DNA of 64,000 nt from Seinonella peptonophila (GCF_900129355.1 NZ_FQVL01000005.1:124001-188000), one strand, 5' to 3'; numbered from the stretch's first letter, positions 1 through 9,453 are shown. Notes: generated by a model not told the origin, from the letters alone. Program-made: numbers and translations.

Positions 1-400
1 GGATGGAAGATTGAAAACGTGGTCGTTTGCCCATCCCGCTCTCCTCGGATTGTTGAGTTTCATGAGTAGACTCTTTTAATGTACTCATCCGTGTAGTTTG
101 AACGAATTCTCGATCCTCTTCATCAAATACTTTTTCGCCTTTTTTGGGTCGTTGACGATCTGCATATTTTTTATTGAGTTCCTTATTACGACGCTCTCGC
201 TCGATCGTAGATCGACGTACCTTTTCAACTGGGATCTTTTCCAATTGTTCACCGGAAAGATGACCCTCTGGAAACATATTTTCCAGTTCCTCTACTTCGC
301 GTTTTCGCTTCTTTTCGATCACCATCCATATGACAATGATTAGAGCGATTACAACGACAGCCCCTCCTCCTAAAACTTTTGGATCCCATAAGATGTCCAT
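1..400 (-). CDS. Membrane-anchored charged protein of unknown function (3' part outside window)
   Basis: An open frame runs from ATG at 400 down through base 1, so the C-terminus is missing. Residues about 9-30 form a single hydrophobic segment (after MDILWDPKVLGGG), followed by a basic stop-transfer (EKKRKREVEE) and a long charged, probably helical cytoplasmic part rich in Glu, Lys and Arg. The start has a GTGAGG-type ribosome site about 12 nt upstream. It follows the crotonase gene by about 70 nt on the same strand and may be in its operon. I do not recognise the family. Confidence 0.6.
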   Translation of the reverse strand, partial: MDILWDPKVLGGGAVVVIALIIVIWMVIEKKRKREVEELENMFPEGHLSGEQLEKIPVEKVRRSTIERERRNKELNKKYADRQRPKKGEKVFDEEDREFVQTTRMSTLKESTHETQQSEESGMGKRPRFQSSI

Positions 401-472
401 CTTATTTCTTAGCCTCACTTTCTTAGCTTACCATTTCAAAACATCAGCCGATGCTGATGCTTGCTTACCTAT

Positions 473-1261
473 CTACTTTCCACGAAACAATGGTTTCCGT
501 TTCTCCAAAAAGGCAGAGATTCCCTCTTTTCGATCAGTGGTTTCCCAAACGGTTCCAAATGCTTTTGATTCTAATTCTAACGCCTCTGCAAGCGGCAGTT
601 CATATCCTTGTCGAATTGTTTTTTTCAATTGAGCAAGTGCTTGGGCAGGCTGATTTGATAATTGTTTTGCCAAGTTTTCCGCCTCTGCAAATAGCTGATC
701 AAAGGGTAAAACACGCCAAACCCAGCCCCATTCCTTGGCTTCCTGCGCTGTAAATGGATCACCTGTCATACATAATTGTAGCGCTCTCGATATTCCGATT
801 GCCCGGGATAAACGCACCGTACCACCATAACCAGGTATAATGCCTAAGTTAACTTCCGGTTGCCCAAATCGAGCATGCTCAGCGGCCAGAACAATATCAC
901 CTGCTAATGCGAGTTCACAACCGCCACCTAACGCGTAACCATTTACAGCCATGATAACAGGCTTATGTAGATTTTCGATTTGTTGGAAAACGTTTTGCCC
1001 TAGACGTGATAATTGTCTAGCTTCTGCATCGGTTTGTAGATCGACAAACTGAGCAATATCGGCTCCAGCAGCAAAGGCTTTTTCTCCAGCTCCACGTACG
1101 ATCACCACATGAATCTCCATCACAGAGGCAATCCAATCGAATATCTCGCCAAGCTCCTGTAACAACTCCTGGTTCAAAGCATTTAATACCTGAGGACGAT
1201 TCAAAGTCAATGTGACCCAACGACCGCCTCTTTCCACCTTTACATATTTCCACTTCGACAT
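473..1261 (-). CDS. Enoyl-CoA hydratase/isomerase (crotonase) family protein
   Basis: A 262-residue crotonase-fold protein, likely hydrating or isomerising an acyl-CoA. The oxyanion-hole motif AGADIAQF lies near residue 66 and GGGCELALAGD near 112. Both hydratase glutamates appear present: Glu116 in GGCE and Glu136 in FGQPE, 20 residues apart as in rat mitochondrial enoyl-CoA hydratase. This supports a real hydratase rather than a catalytically altered branch. The start MSKWKY at 1261 is preferred because AAAGAG precedes it by 9 nt; in-frame TTG (1282) and ATG (1279) starts lack a ribosome site. It lies about 110 nt downstream of prfB with a hairpin between. The substrate cannot be told from sequence. 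Confidence 0.85.
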   Translation of the reverse strand: MSKWKYVKVERGGRWVTLTLNRPQVLNALNQELLQELGEIFDWIASVMEIHVVIVRGAGEKAFAAGADIAQFVDLQTDAEARQLSRLGQNVFQQIENLHKPVIMAVNGYALGGGCELALAGDIVLAAEHARFGQPEVNLGIIPGYGGTVRLSRAIGISRALQLCMTGDPFTAQEAKEWGWVWRVLPFDQLFAEAENLAKQLSNQPAQALAQLKKTIRQGYELPLAEALELESKAFGTVWETTDRKEGISAFLEKRKPLFRGK

Positions 1262-1318
1262 CGAATCCCACTCTTTCATCAAGCTAAAAGACTTCGATTC
1301 CTGATGTAAGCAGCAAGG

Positions 1319-1345
1319 GGGTGTTACCGTCTCTCAATAACACCC
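1319..1345 (-). terminator. Hairpin downstream of prfB
   Basis: Perfect 8-bp inverted repeat GGGTGTTA / TAACACCC with an 11-nt loop, 28 nt after the prfB stop. No U-run follows on the minus strand, so termination may be inefficient or the hairpin may instead stabilise the 3' end. Confidence 0.4.
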
Positions 1346-1372
1346 TCATTCTACCACATGTATCTTGAAACT

Positions 1373-2486
1373 TCATCGATTGAAAGGTGAGCGAAGATAC
1401 GCCTCAATAAAAGGGGTAAGGTCACCATCCATCACCGACTGAACATGACCTACTTCAACCTGTGTCCGGTGATCTTTCACCATACTATATGGATGAAAAA
1501 CATAGGAGCGAATCTGATTTCCCCATGCGATCTCACCTTGATCCCCTTTTAGAGCGTTAAGTTCTGCTTGCTGTTCTTCTAGTTTCAGTTCTAACAAACG
1601 TGCTTTTAAAACTTTTAATGCCCGTTCACGGTTTTTAATCTGTGAACGTTCGTTTTGACAAGTGACTACAATACCAGTCGGCAAATGCGTAATCCGAACT
1701 GCTGAGTCTGTAGTATTGACACTCTGACCTCCAGCCCCACTGGAATGATAGGTATCAATGCGCAAGTCTTTGGGATTAATCTCTATTTCTGAGTCATCTT
1801 CCAACTCAGGCACCACATTTAATGATGCAAATGATGTATGACGTCGACCCGATGAATCAAAAGGAGAGATTCTCACCAAGCGATGGACACCTTTCTCTGC
1901 TCGTAGATATCCATATGCATTCAGACCACGAATGAAGAGCGTTACACTTTTAATGCCTGCCTCATCTCCAGGTAGATAATCAAGTGTCTCTACTTTGTAA
2001 CCCTTTTTTTCAGCCCATCTCGTATACATCCTAAGTAACATTTCAGCCCAATCTTGCGATTCCGTTCCCCCAGCACCCGGATGCAGCTCGATAATGGCAG
2101 AATTACGATCATAGGGGCCATGCAACATTAAGGTGAGCTCAAATGCATCTAGCTTCTGCTGATATTGCGAAAATTCCTTCGCCTGTTCACGAATCAAGTC
2201 GGCGCTCTCTTCTCCCGCTTCACTGATGATTAAGTCAAGCATCATCTCAAGCTCTTCCTGTTGTACTTCTAGAGAGTTAAAAGTTTCGATGGTATCTTTT
2301 AACTCTTTCACTTCACGAATCACTTGTTGCGCTTTCTCTTGATCACTCCAAAATTCTGGCTCTGTCATCTGTTTTTCTAACGCGTGTAGTTTTTCATTCT
2401 TGACATCTAAGTCAAAGAGACCTCCGAATATCCACCAATGTTTTGGCTGTTTTAGAAAGCTCCTGTTTTAACTCTGATACTTCCAT
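1373..2486 (-). CDS. prfB: Peptide chain release factor 2, with programmed +1 frameshift
   Basis: RF2 ends translation at UGA and UAA codons. The long frame (from MTEPEFW) carries the RF2 anticodon-like SPF motif in [10 protein letters not shown] and the GGQ motif in SGAGGQS. It lacks the N-terminus. A separate frame starting with ATG at 2486 ([10 protein letters not shown]) reads 24 codons to an in-frame TGA at 2412-2414. A +1 shift at CTT-TGA-C joins it to the long frame, giving about 370 residues, the normal RF2 length. The ribosome site GGCGG precedes ATG 2486. It lies 53 nt downstream of secA, as in Bacillus. Annotation from a single frame would truncate the protein. Confidence 0.95.
2411..2425 (-). 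promoter_or_regulatory. RF2 programmed frameshift site
   Basis: On the minus strand the sequence reads GGAGG-TCT-CTT-TGA-C: an internal Shine-Dalgarno-like stimulator, a slippery CTT and an in-frame UGA at codon 25. This is the classical autoregulatory recoding signal, in which low RF2 favours the shift and so more RF2 is made. Confidence 0.95.
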
Positions 2487-2539
2487 TCTTTGGTTCCGCC
2501 TTTCAAGGTAAAATCATCCGAATGCTATAACTCTTTTAC

Positions 2540-5104
2540 TTATTTTGCAGCTTGTTCTTTCCGTTGGCAACAGTTCTTATATTTTTTTCCACTTCCACAT
2601 GGGCAAGGCTGATTTCGTCCGATTTTCTCTCCGCGTCGGATTGGTACTTTCTTCGCTTCTTGCTCCGGCTGAGCAGTCGCTTGAGGCTCATCCCACTCAG
2701 GTGATGATGCAACGGGATTAACCGCAACCTCTTCGTGTTCAAACTCATCCTCATCGCTAACAACAGACTTAAAGATATACTTGACAATCTCTTCTTGAAT
2801 CTCTTCGGTCATTTTTTCAAACATGGCAAAGCCTTCAAACTGATACTCTCGCAAAGGATTATCTTGACCATAGGCACGCAGATGAATACCTTGACGCAAA
2901 TGTTCCATCGCATCGATATGATCCATCCATTTACGGTCTACTGTGCGTAAAATGACTACTTTGGAGAATTCCTGCAAGCGTTCTTCGGTTAGTTCCTCTC
3001 GTTTTTCTTCATAGTATTCTGTAGCTTGCTCATAGATGAAGTCAATCATTTCGTTAGGCTCAAGGTCTTCTAAATCAGATTCGTCGATTCGACCTTCAGG
3101 TAAGATATTGGCTTCCACATAGTCAATAATGGCGTCAAGTTCCCATTCTTCATTTAAATCATCAGCAGTGTGTGCCCTGACGATGCGTTCAATCGCCATT
3201 TTGACCATATTGAAAACTGTTTCTTGCTGACTATCATTGGTTAAAACTTCGCGTCGTTGCTTGTAGATTACTTCCCGCTGTTGATTCATGACATCATCAT
3301 ACTGTAGCACCCAGCGACGTGTATCAAAGTTATTCGCTTCTACCTTCTTCTGTGCATTCTCGACCGCCTTGGTAAAAAATGTACCATCGATCGGTTCGCC
3401 CTCTTCAAGTCCCAGATTGGCTAATCGATCCCATGCTTTTTGAAGGTTGTCACCAAAGCGACGCATCAAATCATCAGAAAGTGAGAGGAAAAACTGAGAT
3501 GAACCAGGGTCTCCTTGACGCCCTGCACGACCACGCAACTGATTATCAATCCGACGACTTTCGTGTCGCTCTGTACCAATAATATGCAAACCACCTAGCT
3601 CTTCTACTTCTTCACCTAGCACAATATCGGTTCCACGGCCTGCCATGTTAGTCGCAATCGTAACAGTTCCTTTTTGTCCTGCGTTTGAGATAATTTCTGC
3701 TTCTCGTTCATGGTTTTTCGCATTCAAAACCTGATGTTTAATTCCTTTTCTTTTCAACATACGAGAAAGGCGTTCAGAGTTTTCAATCGAAACAGTACCT
3801 ACGAGTACAGGTTGACCCGTTTGGTGACATTTGACAATTTCCTCTACAACAGCATGAAACTTTTCTTCTTCAGTTCGATAAAGCGAATCGGTTAAATCCT
3901 TACGAACCATTTCTCTATTGGTTGGAATGACTAATACGTCCATATTATAAATCTTACGAAACTCTTCTTCTTCTGTTTTTGCTGTCCCTGTCATACCTGA
4001 TAACTTCTTATATAGGCGGAAGTAGTTTTGCAAAGTAATCGTCGCCAAAGTCATACTTTCATGCTGTACTTGTAAACCCTCTTTCGCCTCGATTGCTTGA
4101 TGTAACCCATCTGAATATCTTCTTCCTTGCATTAATCGACCGGTAAATTCATCAACAATCACAACACCTTCGTCATTTACTACATAATCCTGGTCACGTT
4201 TCATGAGAACATGAGCTTTTAAAGCCTGTTGCACATGATGGTTGAGCGTAATTGCTTTCATATCATAGAGGTTATCAACATTCATGAACTTCTCGACCTT
4301 TTTGACACCCTCTTCAGTAAGCGCTACTTGCTTCGTCTTTAGGTCGATTGTATAATCATCATCTTCTTTCAGACGACGTACTACTCGATCCGCTGTGTAA
4401 TATAGATCGGTTGCTTTATTCGCTTGCCCACTAATAATCAAAGGCGTACGAGCCTCATCAATTAAAATGCTATCGACTTCATCGACAATCGCATAATGAA
4501 GCTCTCGTTGTGTCAACTGCTCTGGGTAAAGAACCATATTATCACGAAGATAGTCAAAGCCAAATTCATTGTTTGTCCCATAGGTAATATCTGCTTGATA
4601 TGCTTGTCGTTTCGCTTCAGGACTCATATCAGGCAAATTTAGACCGACGGTTAAACCTAAAAATTCAAAGATTTGTCCAACCCATTCACGGTCACGCTTT
4701 GCTAAATAATCGTTTACTGTAACAATATGCACACCTTTGCCAGACAAGGCATTTAGATAGGCTGGTAGAGTGGAAACCAATGTCTTCCCTTCACCCGTCT
4801 TCATTTCAGCAATATCTCCATTATGGAGCACAATACCACCAATAAGCTGTACGTAGAAATGGCGCATTTTTAAAACACGACTTGATGCTTCTCTCACAAC
4901 TGCAAACGCCTCTGGCAGAAGATCATCTAGGTCTTCTCCATCCTGACAACGTTTCCTAAATTCAACAGTTTTTTGTTTTAACTCATCATCAGATAGCTGC
5001 TGTATTTCATCACTAAACTGCTCCACTTGATCAGCTATCTTCATGTATTTCTTGATCTGCCTCTCATTTGAATCTGGCAATAATTTTTTTAGAACTCCTA
5101 ACAA
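2540..5104 (-). CDS. secA: Protein translocase ATPase SecA
   Basis: The motor of the Sec pathway, which pushes unfolded preproteins through SecYEG. The 854-residue protein has Walker A in MKTGEGKTL near residue 104 and [15 protein letters not shown] near 207. The C-terminal zinc motif [13 protein letters not shown] binds SecB-like partners or lipid in the family. The start is TTG (TTG TTA GGA GTT), preceded by GGAGGAGAA at about 9 nt; the protein begins [11 protein letters not shown], as expected. It sits between hpf and prfB as in Bacillus. A promoter-like -10 and a GC-rich leader hairpin lie upstream. Confidence 0.97.
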   Translation of the reverse strand: MLGVLKKLLPDSNERQIKKYMKIADQVEQFSDEIQQLSDDELKQKTVEFRKRCQDGEDLDDLLPEAFAVVREASSRVLKMRHFYVQLIGGIVLHNGDIAEMKTGEGKTLVSTLPAYLNALSGKGVHIVTVNDYLAKRDREWVGQIFEFLGLTVGLNLPDMSPEAKRQAYQADITYGTNNEFGFDYLRDNMVLYPEQLTQRELHYAIVDEVDSILIDEARTPLIISGQANKATDLYYTADRVVRRLKEDDDYTIDLKTKQVALTEEGVKKVEKFMNVDNLYDMKAITLNHHVQQALKAHVLMKRDQDYVVNDEGVVIVDEFTGRLMQGRRYSDGLHQAIEAKEGLQVQHESMTLATITLQNYFRLYKKLSGMTGTAKTEEEEFRKIYNMDVLVIPTNREMVRKDLTDSLYRTEEEKFHAVVEEIVKCHQTGQPVLVGTVSIENSERLSRMLKRKGIKHQVLNAKNHEREAEIISNAGQKGTVTIATNMAGRGTDIVLGEEVEELGGLHIIGTERHESRRIDNQLRGRAGRQGDPGSSQFFLSLSDDLMRRFGDNLQKAWDRLANLGLEEGEPIDGTFFTKAVENAQKKVEANNFDTRRWVLQYDDVMNQQREVIYKQRREVLTNDSQQETVFNMVKMAIERIVRAHTADDLNEEWELDAIIDYVEANILPEGRIDESDLEDLEPNEMIDFIYEQATEYYEEKREELTEERLQEFSKVVILRTVDRKWMDHIDAMEHLRQGIHLRAYGQDNPLREYQFEGFAMFEKMTEEIQEEIVKYIFKSVVSDEDEFEHEEVAVNPVASSPEWDEPQATAQPEQEAKKVPIRRGEKIGRNQPCPCGSGKKYKNCCQRKEQAAK

Positions 5105-5146
5105 CGGACTTCTCCTCCTGTCTTTAAACAGACTGACGTATACAAA

Positions 5147-5188
5147 CCCCTGACCATGCGTTCAGGGGGAATCACGCAAAGTATTATA
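5147..5188 (-). promoter_or_regulatory. Putative secA promoter -10 and leader hairpin
   Basis: TATAAT occurs at 5188-5183 on the minus strand; a -35 is weak (TTCGAA, 18 nt upstream). Just after the expected start of transcription lies a perfect 7-bp hairpin, CCCCTGA / TCAGGGG (5168-5147), followed by only TTTG. It could be an attenuator or a 5' stabiliser of the secA mRNA; its function is inferred. Confidence 0.4.
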
Positions 5189-5233
5189 TATATTTTAGCA
5201 GATGTATTCGAACTTGAATAGCAAGCCCAGATC

Positions 5234-5259
5234 AAAAAGGCGGTGAGATGACCACCGCC
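5234..5259 (-). terminator. Rho-independent terminator of hpf
   Basis: GGCGGTG / CACCGCC 7-bp stem followed by five T residues on the minus strand, about 30 nt beyond the hpf stop. Confidence 0.85.
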
Positions 5260-5286
5260 CCATTTTCTTAGATTTATGTAACTTAT

Positions 5287-5859
5287 TTATTCAGGTTCGA
5301 TCAATCCATATTGTCCATCTTTTCGCCGATAAATCACATTCACCTGGTTGGTTTCAGCTTGAGTAAAGACAAAGAAATCATGTCCTAATGCATTCATCTG
5401 TAAGATGGCTTCTTGCGCGTCCATAGGCTTTAAGTGAAAACGTTTGCTACGAACAATTGGAAATCTTTCTGCTGTCTCTGTTGTTTCGCTTTGGCTTTTC
5501 ACTTCATTTGTTTCTTGTCCAAGGCTATTTTCAATCATTTGCTGACGGAGATTATCATCATAACGGAGTTTTCGAGTAACTTTTGTTTTATACTTGCGGA
5601 TTTGCCGTTCTAGCTTCTCCACTACAAGATCGATGGAGGCATACATATCTTTACTGCTTTCTTCTGCCCGAAAAACAAGCCCTGGATAAGGAATGGTTAC
5701 TTCAACTTTGTGATCATTTTTTAAGACGCTCAATACTACATTAGCATCTCCTGTTGGATTCATGTCCAAAAACTTATCTAACCGGCTTAACTTGCTTCTG
5801 ACAAAATTCCCTAAAGCACTTGTAATAGATATATGGTTTCCTCGAATCACCAAGTTCAC
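5287..5859 (-). CDS. hpf: Long-form ribosome hibernation promoting factor
   Basis: This factor dimerises 70S ribosomes into inactive 100S particles in stationary phase. It has the N-terminal ribosome-binding domain (VNLVIRGNHISIT onwards), a linker, and the C-terminal dimerisation domain (RFPIVRSKRFHLKPM to YGLIEPE). With GTG at 5859 the length is 190 residues, matching Bacillus YvyD. AGGA lies 6 nt before this GTG; an in-frame GTG at 5874 with AGGAG is an alternative. A much stronger site, AAGGAGGTGAA, lies farther upstream, separated by two small hairpins (TCCTG/CAGGA and TTCCT/AGGAA); see findings. Flagellar genes that flank hpf in Bacillus subtilis are absent. Confidence 0.93.
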   Translation of the reverse strand: MNLVIRGNHISITSALGNFVRSKLSRLDKFLDMNPTGDANVVLSVLKNDHKVEVTIPYPGLVFRAEESSKDMYASIDLVVEKLERQIRKYKTKVTRKLRYDDNLRQQMIENSLGQETNEVKSQSETTETAERFPIVRSKRFHLKPMDAQEAILQMNALGHDFFVFTQAETNQVNVIYRRKDGQYGLIEPE

Positions 5860-6014
5860 TCGAATTCCTGCCACAGAAGGAACACTCCTGCAACAGGATT
5901 CACCTCCTTCCATGATCTACTTACTCTATTCCCTTTTTCACCAGAAAAACACCTCTATAAATTAAAAAAATAATACGCAATATTTAGATTTAATTTTGAC
6001 ATAATTTACCATAC

Positions 6015-6055
6015 AAAAAAAGGTCGGACTTAGAGAAGATTCTCTAATGCCCGAC
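6015..6055 (-). terminator. Rho-independent terminator of the cold-shock gene
   Basis: A long imperfect stem (GTCGG...AGAGAA pairing with TTCTCT...CCGAC) lies about 50 nt after the csp stop and is followed by a seven-T run on the minus strand. Confidence 0.8.
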
Positions 6056-6102
6056 ACTCGTTTGTCATTTTTAAAACGAGAACATATTACCTCGTTTGAA
6101 AT

Positions 6103-6300
6103 CTACAACTTTACTACATTTGCAGCCTGTGGTCCGCGAGAGCCCTCTACGATTTCAAATTCAACTTGTTGTCCTTCTTCTAATGACTTAAACCCATCTC
6201 CCTGAATCGCAGAGTAGTGTACGAATACATCGTCAGCATTTTCTACCTCGATGAATCCATACCCTTTCTCAACATTGAACCACTTGACTTTGCCTAGCAT
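6103..6300 (-). CDS. Cold-shock domain RNA chaperone (CspA family)
   Basis: A 65-residue single OB-fold protein that binds single-stranded RNA and DNA. Both ribonucleoprotein motifs are seen: KGYGFIEV (RNP1) and VFVHYSAI (RNP2). The start MLGKVKWFN at 6300 is chosen because AAGGGA lies 9 nt upstream; an ATG at 6309 would be too close to that site. Upstream at 6330-6361 there are overlapping inverted repeats, which may form a structured 5' leader of the type cold-shock genes often use. It appears monocistronic, with its own terminator. Confidence 0.95.
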   Translation of the reverse strand: MLGKVKWFNVEKGYGFIEVENADDVFVHYSAIQGDGFKSLEEGQQVEFEIVEGSRGPQAANVVKL

Positions 6301-6329
6301 GAAGAACATTCCCTTCTTAAAATCAATTG

Positions 6330-6361
6330 CACTATCCTGACAATAGTGTGAACTACACTAT
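6330..6361 (-). promoter_or_regulatory. Inverted repeats in the csp leader
   Basis: ATAGTGT (6343-6349) and ACACTAT (6355-6361) form a 7-bp stem with a 5-nt loop. A third element, CACTAT near 6330, can pair alternatively with ATAGTG. Two mutually exclusive hairpins are therefore possible upstream of the cold-shock gene. A temperature-sensing role is only a suggestion. Confidence 0.35.
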
Positions 6362-6564
6362 ATCATTTCATGCAAACCCCTGTCAAATTACCGAAATATG
6401 TTACTTCCACCTAATCGAATCAACGTTATATCTGTGAGAACCGCATGTTAGCATATCGCCATTGAAACGGCGAGCACCTCTTCATTGAACCGACGATCAT
6501 CGATTCTCAATCGAGGAAATACCATGCCTATATTGTAGCGTTGGAATGTATCCAATCGCTCTCC

Positions 6565-6840
6565 TTATGTATTCACTGATTCTTTTAATTGTTTTCCTGG
6601 TTTAAATGCTGGTACTTTACTTGCTTCAATTTGAATCTCTTCACCAGTTTGCGGATTTCTACCTGTTCTCGCAGCACGTTCACGTACTTCAAAGTTTCCA
6701 AAACCGATCAATGTTACTTTTTCGCCTTTTTCTAGCGCTTCAGAAATCGCTTTAAAAATAGCGTCAACACTTGCCGCAGCTTCTTTTTTCGTTTTCCCCG
6801 TAATCTCTGCCACACGTTCTACTAATTCAGCTTTGTTCAT
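6565..6840 (-). CDS. hup: HU family histone-like DNA-binding protein
   Basis: A 91-residue nucleoid protein that bends DNA as a dimer. The start [13 protein letters not shown] at 6840 matches the family; an adjacent ATG at 6843 is equally possible. The signature [21 protein letters not shown] is typical of the beta-arm region, and the C-terminus [12 protein letters not shown] is canonical. The only strong ribosome site, AGGAGGTGA, lies 53 nt upstream and is separated from the start by a 42-nt hairpin (see the regulatory feature). An in-frame ATG at 6858 lies inside the hairpin and would add six residues. It is monocistronic. Confidence 0.95.
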   Translation of the reverse strand: MNKAELVERVAEITGKTKKEAAASVDAIFKAISEALEKGEKVTLIGFGNFEVRERAARTGRNPQTGEEIQIEASKVPAFKPGKQLKESVNT

Positions 6841-6843
6841 CAT

Positions 6844-6902
6844 GAATCTATTACTCATATCGATGGCTCAAGAACCATTCGAGTAATAGAAAGTCACCTC
6901 CT
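6844..6902 (-). promoter_or_regulatory. Split ribosome-binding site: SD, hairpin, start (hup)
   Basis: The minus strand reads AGGAGGTGACTTT (6902-6890), then a hairpin with a perfect 9-bp outer stem CTATTACTC (6889-6881) / GAGTAATAG (6856-6848) and a 7-bp inner stem ATGGTTC / GAGCCAT with one G-U pair. ATTC and the ATG at 6843 follow. Folding removes 42 nt and leaves 11 nt between GGAGG and the ATG. A -10-like TATAAT lies just upstream of the SD (near 6910). Confidence 0.55.
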
Positions 6903-6982
6903 AAGGCTTTATTATATTTACCCTTGGTGTTGACAGCTTTTCTATATTCTATACCTGATCCGTCTCCCTATCTTATGAAAAG

Positions 6983-7702
6983 CTATCGGGCAAATGTAGT
7001 GGTACATATCTCTTCTACTCCGGCAATTTGCAAAGGTTTCGCACATTCACGCAGAGTTGTCCCTGTCGTATAGATATCATCAACGATCAACACAGGTCTG
7101 TCAACCCATAACATAAGAGAAACTTCTTCCAACACAGAAAACGCATTGGTTAATGACTGTATGCGCTCTACTCGTCCCTTCTGACTTTGCGCTCCTATGA
7201 AATGTTCTCGTTTAAGTAACGGAATGACGGGCATTCGGAGTTGAGAGCCAATTACTTCTGCTAATAATTGTGCTTGATTAAATCCACGCTCTAATAGTCT
7301 TTCACTTGTTAAAGGAACATATGTGATGATAAACGACTTCTTTTGCCAGTTTATTTGTACATTTTCTGCCATCATTCGTCCAATTGGTTCTGCTAATGAT
7401 TGGTCACCCCGAAATTTATATAGCCAAATAAGCTGCTTCGCAAACGCAGAATATTCTACAACACTGCGATTGATGAGTCGATGACTAGCCTGTTCACAAT
7501 CTAAACATATCTCACTCTGTCTATCCATAGACCTTTGACGTCCGCAGTAGAAACAGTTTTGGGCCTGAATACGATGTAACTCGGATTTACACTCACTACA
7601 TATCTCCTGCCAAATACTTTGTAAAGGTCTACGACTAACAAAGGATGAACAAAACCAGCACTGCCCAGAACCCGGAAAGAGAAACGACCACCATCTCTTC
7701 AT
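6983..7702 (-). CDS. comFC: ComFC-like phosphoribosyltransferase-fold protein
   Basis: A 239-residue member of the ComFC/GntX family needed for natural DNA uptake in Bacillus. N-terminal cysteine pairs (CWFC, CSEC, CFYC, CLDC) form a likely zinc finger. The C-terminal half has the PRPP-binding loop VLIVDDIYTTGTT. The start ATG at 7702 overlaps the comFA stop in ATGA fashion; a TTG at 7708 is less likely. comFB, present between comFA and comFC in Bacillus subtilis, is absent here. Confidence 0.88.
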   Translation of the reverse strand: MKRWWSFLFPGSGQCWFCSSFVSRRPLQSIWQEICSECKSELHRIQAQNCFYCGRQRSMDRQSEICLDCEQASHRLINRSVVEYSAFAKQLIWLYKFRGDQSLAEPIGRMMAENVQINWQKKSFIITYVPLTSERLLERGFNQAQLLAEVIGSQLRMPVIPLLKREHFIGAQSQKGRVERIQSLTNAFSVLEEVSLMLWVDRPVLIVDDIYTTGTTLRECAKPLQIAGVEEICTTTFAR

Positions 7703-9372
7703 TGACAATACGCTTCTCTTTCGCTAAATCCTTCTTTTTTGCCAAAAATATTTAACCGTTTACACTCTTGGATCGCTTGCACTTGTGCTTCAGTGCGTTG
7801 ACTGGTTAAGAATATTACCTGACCTTGTTGGTAATGTGCTGCTCTACCTACTCTTCCTGCGATTTGAACAAGCGTTGCTCTTTCGAAGACCGAATGTTCG
7901 GCAAATAAGACCAACACATGTGCTGTTGGTACGGTGACGCCTCGTTCTAAAATGGTTGTCGTCACTAAAAAATCAAGTTTTTGCTGCCGAAATAGCTCTA
8001 CCATTCTACTCCGTTCCGCACAACGAGCATGGACACCAGCAATCCGATTTTTCAATTCGGGGTGTTGTATACGTAGCCAACGACAAACCAATTCAACATC
8101 ACGAATCCGCGGTACAAAGATAAAGGCTTGTCCATATGTCCTCTGTACTTGTCGAACAAAAGAAGTGATAGCCGGAATATCTTTCTGTTTCACTAGTTTT
8201 CTCGATAAGCTCCACTCATAAATAATTCGTGGAACCGGAAGCGGCTTACCATGATAGCGTACTGGTAGCATGACAACTTGAAGTAAGCGCTGTTTTAATA
8301 ATGACTTCCATTCTGCTGGGGGAGTAGCTGTCAAATATATTTCTTTCGCCCTTGGATGAAGCGAACGACGTAAACCCGAATCTAACATGCGATTGCGGTA
8401 GAGAGGAAAGGCATCTACTTCATCAACAATCACTAAGTCAAAAAACTGATGAAAACGCATTGCCTGATGTACAGTTGCAACGACAAAATCCGCCTTGATC
8501 CAATTCTCTCTACTCCCACCGTACATACCAATCAAGCGCTCTTGATAAAATATTTGTCTTAGACGGGGAATCAATTCTAGCACGACATCTTTACGTGGTG
8601 TGACCCATAATACTCGTTTCCCTTGCTGCAACACTTTTTGAATAATCGGAACAACTACTTCAGTTTTACCTGCTCCAGTAACCGCCCAGAGCAGCAATCT
8701 CTGATAAACTGATTGCATAAAATATTCTAGTTTCTCAATCGCTCTTTGCTGCCAAGGGGTATAAAAAATCGATGCTAACATCACTTTTCGCCTTCTCCGT
8801 ACCATCGGCACAACCGATGATCGAAACAGCAATAAGGGTTCACATGAACAAGATTTCCCCAACAAATGACAGTGTTGACACATTACACAATGCTCATCAC
8901 ATCGTAAACATGTAACTTGTTGTAAATGCTGAATGCCGGCATTACATCGATTACAGCACCAGTCTGTTACTGCGTCATCCCACTCTACAGATGGTTGAAT
9001 AAATAAACGACCTTCTAGATATAATATTTGCAAAATTTGCAACAATCTTGTGTCACTTATGCCTATTTTATTTTGTCTTAAACATTGTTTGATTTCTGAT
9101 AGTAATAAAGCTCTTCCTTCGCACAAATGATAAATTTGCTCTACTTGCCCGATCTGCTGTCCACATTTCCAAATGGGTCGAGAATAGGTAAGAGACGTAT
9201 AAGTGTCTGGCTGATTCCTTTTTACATACCAAAATGCTTTGGCAATGGATCGAGTTTGAAAAATTGGCTTCACCAATCTCCCTCGATTTCGCCAAGCATA
9301 TTCATCCACTTCAAAGGCGAGACTAAAACGAAGTTGGTCATCACCTTCACACTGATAAATAAACATTTCCAT
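7699..9372 (-). CDS. comFA: ComFA-like DNA-uptake helicase
   Basis: A 557-residue superfamily 2 ATPase that drives transforming DNA across the membrane in competent Firmicutes. The N-terminal part has a four-cysteine-type zinc domain (CCNRC...CLRC, CVMCQHC). Walker A is in WAVTGAGKTEV, the DExD motif is in VIVDEVDAF, and motif VI-like residues are in QIAGRVGRAAH. AGGG precedes the ATG by 8 nt. It is coupled to comFC by a 4-nt overlap. Whether this organism is competent is not shown here. Confidence 0.9.
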   Translation of the reverse strand: MEMFIYQCEGDDQLRFSLAFEVDEYAWRNRGRLVKPIFQTRSIAKAFWYVKRNQPDTYTSLTYSRPIWKCGQQIGQVEQIYHLCEGRALLLSEIKQCLRQNKIGISDTRLLQILQILYLEGRLFIQPSVEWDDAVTDWCCNRCNAGIQHLQQVTCLRCDEHCVMCQHCHLLGKSCSCEPLLLFRSSVVPMVRRRRKVMLASIFYTPWQQRAIEKLEYFMQSVYQRLLLWAVTGAGKTEVVVPIIQKVLQQGKRVLWVTPRKDVVLELIPRLRQIFYQERLIGMYGGSRENWIKADFVVATVHQAMRFHQFFDLVIVDEVDAFPLYRNRMLDSGLRRSLHPRAKEIYLTATPPAEWKSLLKQRLLQVVMLPVRYHGKPLPVPRIIYEWSLSRKLVKQKDIPAITSFVRQVQRTYGQAFIFVPRIRDVELVCRWLRIQHPELKNRIAGVHARCAERSRMVELFRQQKLDFLVTTTILERGVTVPTAHVLVLFAEHSVFERATLVQIAGRVGRAAHYQQGQVIFLTSQRTEAQVQAIQECKRLNIFGKKEGFSEREAYCQ

Positions 9373-9453
9373 AGCGTCAACCCTCAGAAGTAATTTTATT
9401 TACCGCTGTTAGCTCGTTTATCTTCGCCTACAATGATTCATATAAATTCAGCA

